This document shows, piece by piece, positions 59,501-64,000 of a DNA stretch of 64,000 nt. The DNA is from Capitella teleta. Lineage: Eukaryota > Annelida > Polychaeta > Capitellidae. Under the pieces are notes generated by a model, which was given only the letters and a program-made list of their open reading frames with translations, was not told the DNA's origin and made no database searches. Both the position numbers and the translations under genes were made by a program. The stretch lies in the NCBI GenBank assembly GCA_000328365.1, contig KB309137.1, positions 214,097-278,096 of the forward strand. Direction: 5' to 3'. The number at the start of each line of letters is the position of its first letter. The stretch's first letter is position 1.

Positions 59501-60514
59501 GAACCTGGAAAAATTAGTGGCAGGCTTTTATTCCCCTTGGTATCATGAATTGTATCATGGCCCCCGTCAAGCTAGTACCTCTATGCAAGCAAGGATCAAG
59601 GCACAAGTAATCATAAGCACCCATTAACATTATGATATAGTAGAACGTTATGATTCATTATCACAACGTGTGAGTACGGTCACAACCTGGAGTCACAAAC
59701 TAACGTTATGATCAAGTATGGGGCAGCACTAAGTCGTAATTTTGTATCGCTCATATAGGTCTGCGGGTAAACCCCAGGCCCCGGAAACTCAACATAAAGT
59801 AGATCAAATCACGTGACATCTACGAGGAAGTGCTGTCAACACAAACCATCGACCGATAAGAACATTGACACGAATTAACTGTGCATAATATTATGTGCAA
59901 AATTCAATTTCATGCTCAGTGGTTGGAATGAAAACATTGGCCAATGTTATGGCCGAGTAAAACGGAGTAAATGAAAGAATTGAAGAAGAAAACGTGAGCA
60001 TGTGAATGGAAAACGGAACCAGCCAACTAGAGGCAGCAAATTCACTCATTGTTCAACCCCAATGTTTGATTTAATTAATTTCTAAAAATATTCACGTTGG
60101 TTAATTGTGGAATACAAAAATATTTGGGAGATTTGCTGCTCCAGATTTGAATTGAATAAAATTTGAAGCCATAATTATAATAACCTCCTAAAATGACATT
60201 GACGTACATGTAGTGTAAACATGTATTAACTCACATGCTATAATAATATTGTAAATGTTCAGAAGACTGTCGAATCACATTGTTTTAAAAAAATAATCAA
60301 GTTTGCATCCTTAGAAAATCAAGGGCGGCAATGGAGTCTAATGAGCACACATTGAAGGTAAATCAATTGGACCCATGAGGGCAAAGATTACACGAAAATT
60401 AAAAATCACAATTAATTAATTTCATTGCCCAGGCCTGGATCCTCTCTAAAATTTCAAGGAATTAAAATTTGATAAAATTAATGATTTGTAAAAAAAAACA
60501 AAAAAAAAAAAATA

Positions 60515-60547
<33 letters not shown>

Positions 60548-63500
60548 CCCGGTACTTCGATCACCGACTAGTGCGTTATATTTGCGAAGTTTGAGCAATT
60601 AAACACCTGGTCATTTTGCATTGACTCCATAATTCGAGGGATCCACTTTTACCAGGCATTGATATATATATGTTTAACCTATCCGAAAGACATCTGAATG
60701 AATTCATGGAAATCATTGGACAGCCCAGCATATATCTGTAGTAATACACTACATAATATATATGCATACTGACGCAGAGCGCTCTGAGTGAGAGATGTGT
60801 ATCGAAAGTAATTGCTTCGCCGATCACCCCAAACACCCCCACTAAACAAGCGTCAAACGGCAGATGACGGAAAATGCGCACACATTTCTAAATTAGTTTG
60901 ACGCGGGGGACTAAGAAAGGACAATTAGCCGGACGAATGACCGCACTGGTCGCTCCGAATGACCGTTGTCCGCGTTCCATTTCCATCCAATCAAGAGCTC
61001 CCTCAGCACCATATTTCCTCATCAGCTTCTGGTGCAGCTGGCACAAAAGGAAATAGCAGGAAACAGCGAGGCCACGCAGAGAAAAGTCGGTTGTAAAAGT
61101 GACCCAGGACGCGGAACGCTCCTCGTCACTGGACGATCTCAAACCCAGATGAAAATTGTCCAATCTCATATTTTGATTTTATTGAAAGGATGCAAATAAG
61201 GTCAATCGTCCGTTTGGTATGTGGGCGCCATGCTCTGAACTCATAGTGCTAGAGTCAATATTCGCAAGTCTGAATGATGAGACCCAGGAGAACAATAGAA
61301 TGTCTGCAGCCTCACAGCAAATGGGCCTTAAAATACGACCCTCAGTCGCCGACTGTCAAAGACCGCAACGTGGGGGACAGGTGCACACCGAGCCACCCTT
61401 GGTATGGATATTGTGCGGAGGCATTGTGGCCGACCTCCAGCACTCAGCAGATACTCCGAATTTGGAAACAAGGTAGCCCGATAAACATGAAGCTTATACA
61501 GGCAGTGATGTGAACAGCTTGAATGCCGAAGGAATCAGCGGGTCACCCAGAGCAGCGTCATGGTCGTCATTAACATCAACATGAAGTCATGGACCCACCT
61601 CTGCTATATAACACGTTAAGGAAGGTCACCCTTTCCCCTGTCAGTAAGGTGTAGTAAACCTACGCCTGCTGGCACAATGCTGGCACAATGCTGGTACAAT
61701 GCTGGCACAATGCTGGCACAGTGATGGGACAGACATGACGAGCACATAAATGGGAACTTGGTAAACCCAGCGATTCAGCCAGAACATCTAATGAGGGAAT
61801 GCCCTTGCAGAATGCCAGCATTGGTCGAAGGTGGACATATCTCGGGATGCAAAACAGGACGGTTGATAGCTAGCTGGAGGCAATATTGCGCAGTGCGGCT
61901 GCGCAGCGGTATTTCAGTCTTACAAAAGAGCTTGGCCGGATTGTCACTCCTGATGGAAGGGGTCCGAGTAATATTTCTGCAAGTTATCCAGGGAACAAAA
62001 GACGGTCGTGTCTCGGGCCACCAACCACAATACTCAGAGGTTATTAATATCTTCTGTGTTCCATTCGCTTCCTGCCTTCAGCGCCAGGGGCCACGTACGC
62101 TGGGGCGAATTGGCCATTTGTCGTGCTTCTTATCAACCATGAGAAGCCAATGTTACACGAACATCAGGCAGAATGAAGAACGATTGTATGCACATGGCGA
62201 TAAGACGCTGGATTAATTGAGAGTCACAAGAAACAAATAGCTCAGAGACATCAGCTGGTAGAATTTACGCAACTCAAGGATGAATTGGACTCGATCTCTG
62301 ATGCATAAATGCATATACAGCGAGACACCAGCTACAGCTGTAGGGCGGAATGGATTCAGCTGTTGAGCAATGCAAGTAATAAGGCAACCATGGGACAGAC
62401 AGCGAGTGTTTCAAAAGCTCAATGATGGATAGCAAGGGATGATGACCACGATACTAGAGTCTGAAGGGAAAGGGGAGAAGTTTGATGAAGTGAATCCCAA
62501 TTCATCTGTTATCATAATTCAAAGGGCTGAGGTGGACAGGCGAGTGATCGATGGCGCAGGCGAGACGCTTCCATTGGTCTGTGTGCATTCGGAAGTGTGC
62601 TTTTATGTCGGACACGGTGGATATGCCCGAGTCTTAGGCTAAACTCAGCGAAGAGAACTAATGATTAATGGTGGAAATGTGCCCAAAAGGATGCGGTGAC
62701 AATTTGGCAAGCTCATTTTGGGAATAGCCGCACAGCGTGATGCAATAAGAACGCGCGGGAAGCTTGCGACCATAATTTGAGATGCTCGACGGACAAACCA
62801 AGTTAGAAGAGGTGACATTAGAGAGGCATCAGGCAAAGGTGAAGGCCGTGCTTTGAGTTAAAGGGGTGGCGCATTTCCCAAGATACCGAAAGAACCCTTC
62901 TTCCCCGAACACACAAAAGGCAATGATCGAGAAGTATATGCAATAAGACCTCGGACGCCAATGCATGTCAAGAATGCGATACGAAGAATGTTGGCAGGAA
63001 TAGACACAAGGGAGGAACGAGAGGGAGGAGGCAATTGCTGGAGGATCTCTCACGCGGGATCAACATCAAAGGATCGACACACGAAGGCGGTTTTTGGGTC
63101 TCACCCGCGACCAGCGATGCTTTAGACGAAGGAGCAGAAGCAGGGAGAGTGAAGGATGCATCCTCGTTAGACGTGGATGTTTTGCTTGAGAGATGCCACG
63201 AAGAGAATTCAGATAGGCTTGCCGAGGTCTTTTTACAGAGCCGAGCAAGAGCGGCGGTGCAACAATCTCTCGCTCGCAATATTGTACAAGCATCGCGACC
63301 GTAACCTTAATGCCGTCTGTATTTCATGGCTCATATATCACAGTGTTTGCCTCGGATATAAAATATAATTATTGGCTATCAACGTAAAGAATGAAATGCA
63401 GATTTAGCGCCCAGAGCAACGAGGATATTGAGCCGCAGATAAACGAGGACGCTACCGGACGCAGGGGTCTCTGAGTATAGGTCACCCGAACACCACAGAG

Positions 63501-64000
63501 GCCAGTGTCATATAACTTGGTCTGGTGGTGACACTCTTGTGTTCATATCTACCGAAAGCGCTCAATCACTGATGTTGAATTAGGTGCTTCGACAAAGGCA
63601 TAAGAACCAATGATTGAAATGAGCAACACAGGTGCATGAAAATAGAATGTTCACACACCGATGCATACACAAAAGCCTATCGCTATTCGCGAAATCCATT
63701 GCATTAAGACACAAAAGCGTTTTCCAATCGCTGAGATTGAATAACGGTCAACCAAAGAGCGCCATTACGCAGAACAGCAATGGAAAAAATAGAAAGACGA
63801 AGATCGACAAGAATCAGCGAAGAAGGAGCGATTCATTTACGCCAATTGGGGTTTCAAGAACGAACAAGATTAGTTCCTTTCGGTGTGGGCTGCTCCCCCT
63901 GCATGTCTGTGTTCTACGGCTTCCCCGCTCTGTCTCCCCATTGACTGCTCAGTAATGAGATTGGAGCAATACGTAGAATGGGATGCCATCCATATAGTAT
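56599..64000. other. No recognised gene
   Basis: Open frames at 61758-62216 (+) and 62968-63279 (-) are among the longest but show no domain or splice logic. It contains an interrupted A-rich tract at 60489-60545, an 11-bp tandem repeat at 61667 and two ACGTTATGAT words at 59645 and 59703. Confidence 0.4.
61667..61721. repeat. 11-bp tandem repeat, five units
   Basis: TGCTGGCACAA repeats five times with one or two changes (TGCTGGTACAA in the middle). It is a short minisatellite in intergenic DNA. Confidence 0.85.

Noticed and set aside
61758-62216. 152-codon plus-strand frame
   Set aside because: No domain, no splice context, no conserved motif seen.
62968-63304. Open frames on both strands near the right edge, Ser/Ala-rich
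   Set aside because: Could be an exon, but no evidence separates it from chance.
1-64000. CRISPR arrays, operons, ribosome binding sites and rRNA genes
   Set aside because: The sequence is animal nuclear DNA; no direct-repeat/spacer arrays or rRNA-like stretches were seen.

Overview
The window reads as nuclear DNA of an invertebrate animal, probably marine. It has intron-rich genes with GT/AG splice sites, animal-only families (PI3-kinase p85, polo-like kinase, forkhead factor, CUB-domain receptor-like protein), degenerate Tc1, LINE and SINE relics, many long A/T homopolymers and assembly gaps. The closest group cannot be fixed from sequence alone; a deuterostome or other marine invertebrate is a guess.

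Layout: 1-842 (+) holds the last three coding exons of a PLK1-type polo-like kinase, followed by a long 3'UTR. 3953-5357 (-) is a complete two-exon divergent forkhead gene of 324 residues. 5480-10280 is intergenic, with a MITE-like element and a Tc1 transposase relic. 10847-20323 (-) is a 14-exon gene for a class IA PI3-kinase regulatory subunit. All splice phases agree and the total is 1,009 codons plus stop. It reads SH3, C1, SAM, C1, RhoGAP-like, nSH2, iSH2, cSH2; the C1-SAM-C1 block is not part of the p85 layout known from vertebrates and flies. 20.3-36.3 kb is a gene desert with a gap, a large fold-back hairpin and a LINE relic. 36362-38033 (+) is a complete four-exon H-type ferritin gene with a TATA box and an IRE-like stem-loop. 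39627-45820 (-) is a CUB-protein locus with two tandem gene segments 4.3 kb apart that are nearly identical over 1.5 kb, plus a third relic exon. The right-hand copy has open CUB exons and the left-hand copy carries two frameshifts. 45.8-64 kb shows no recognisable gene, only dispersed repeats, a SINE-like copy and homopolymers.

The genes do not form a pathway. The polo kinase and forkhead genes converge, as do the CUB locus and ferritin. The main novelty candidate is the PI3-kinase regulatory subunit with inserted C1-SAM-C1 domains. Next is the CUB locus, where near-identity starts and stops sharply and looks like recent duplication or gene conversion on top of older paralogy.
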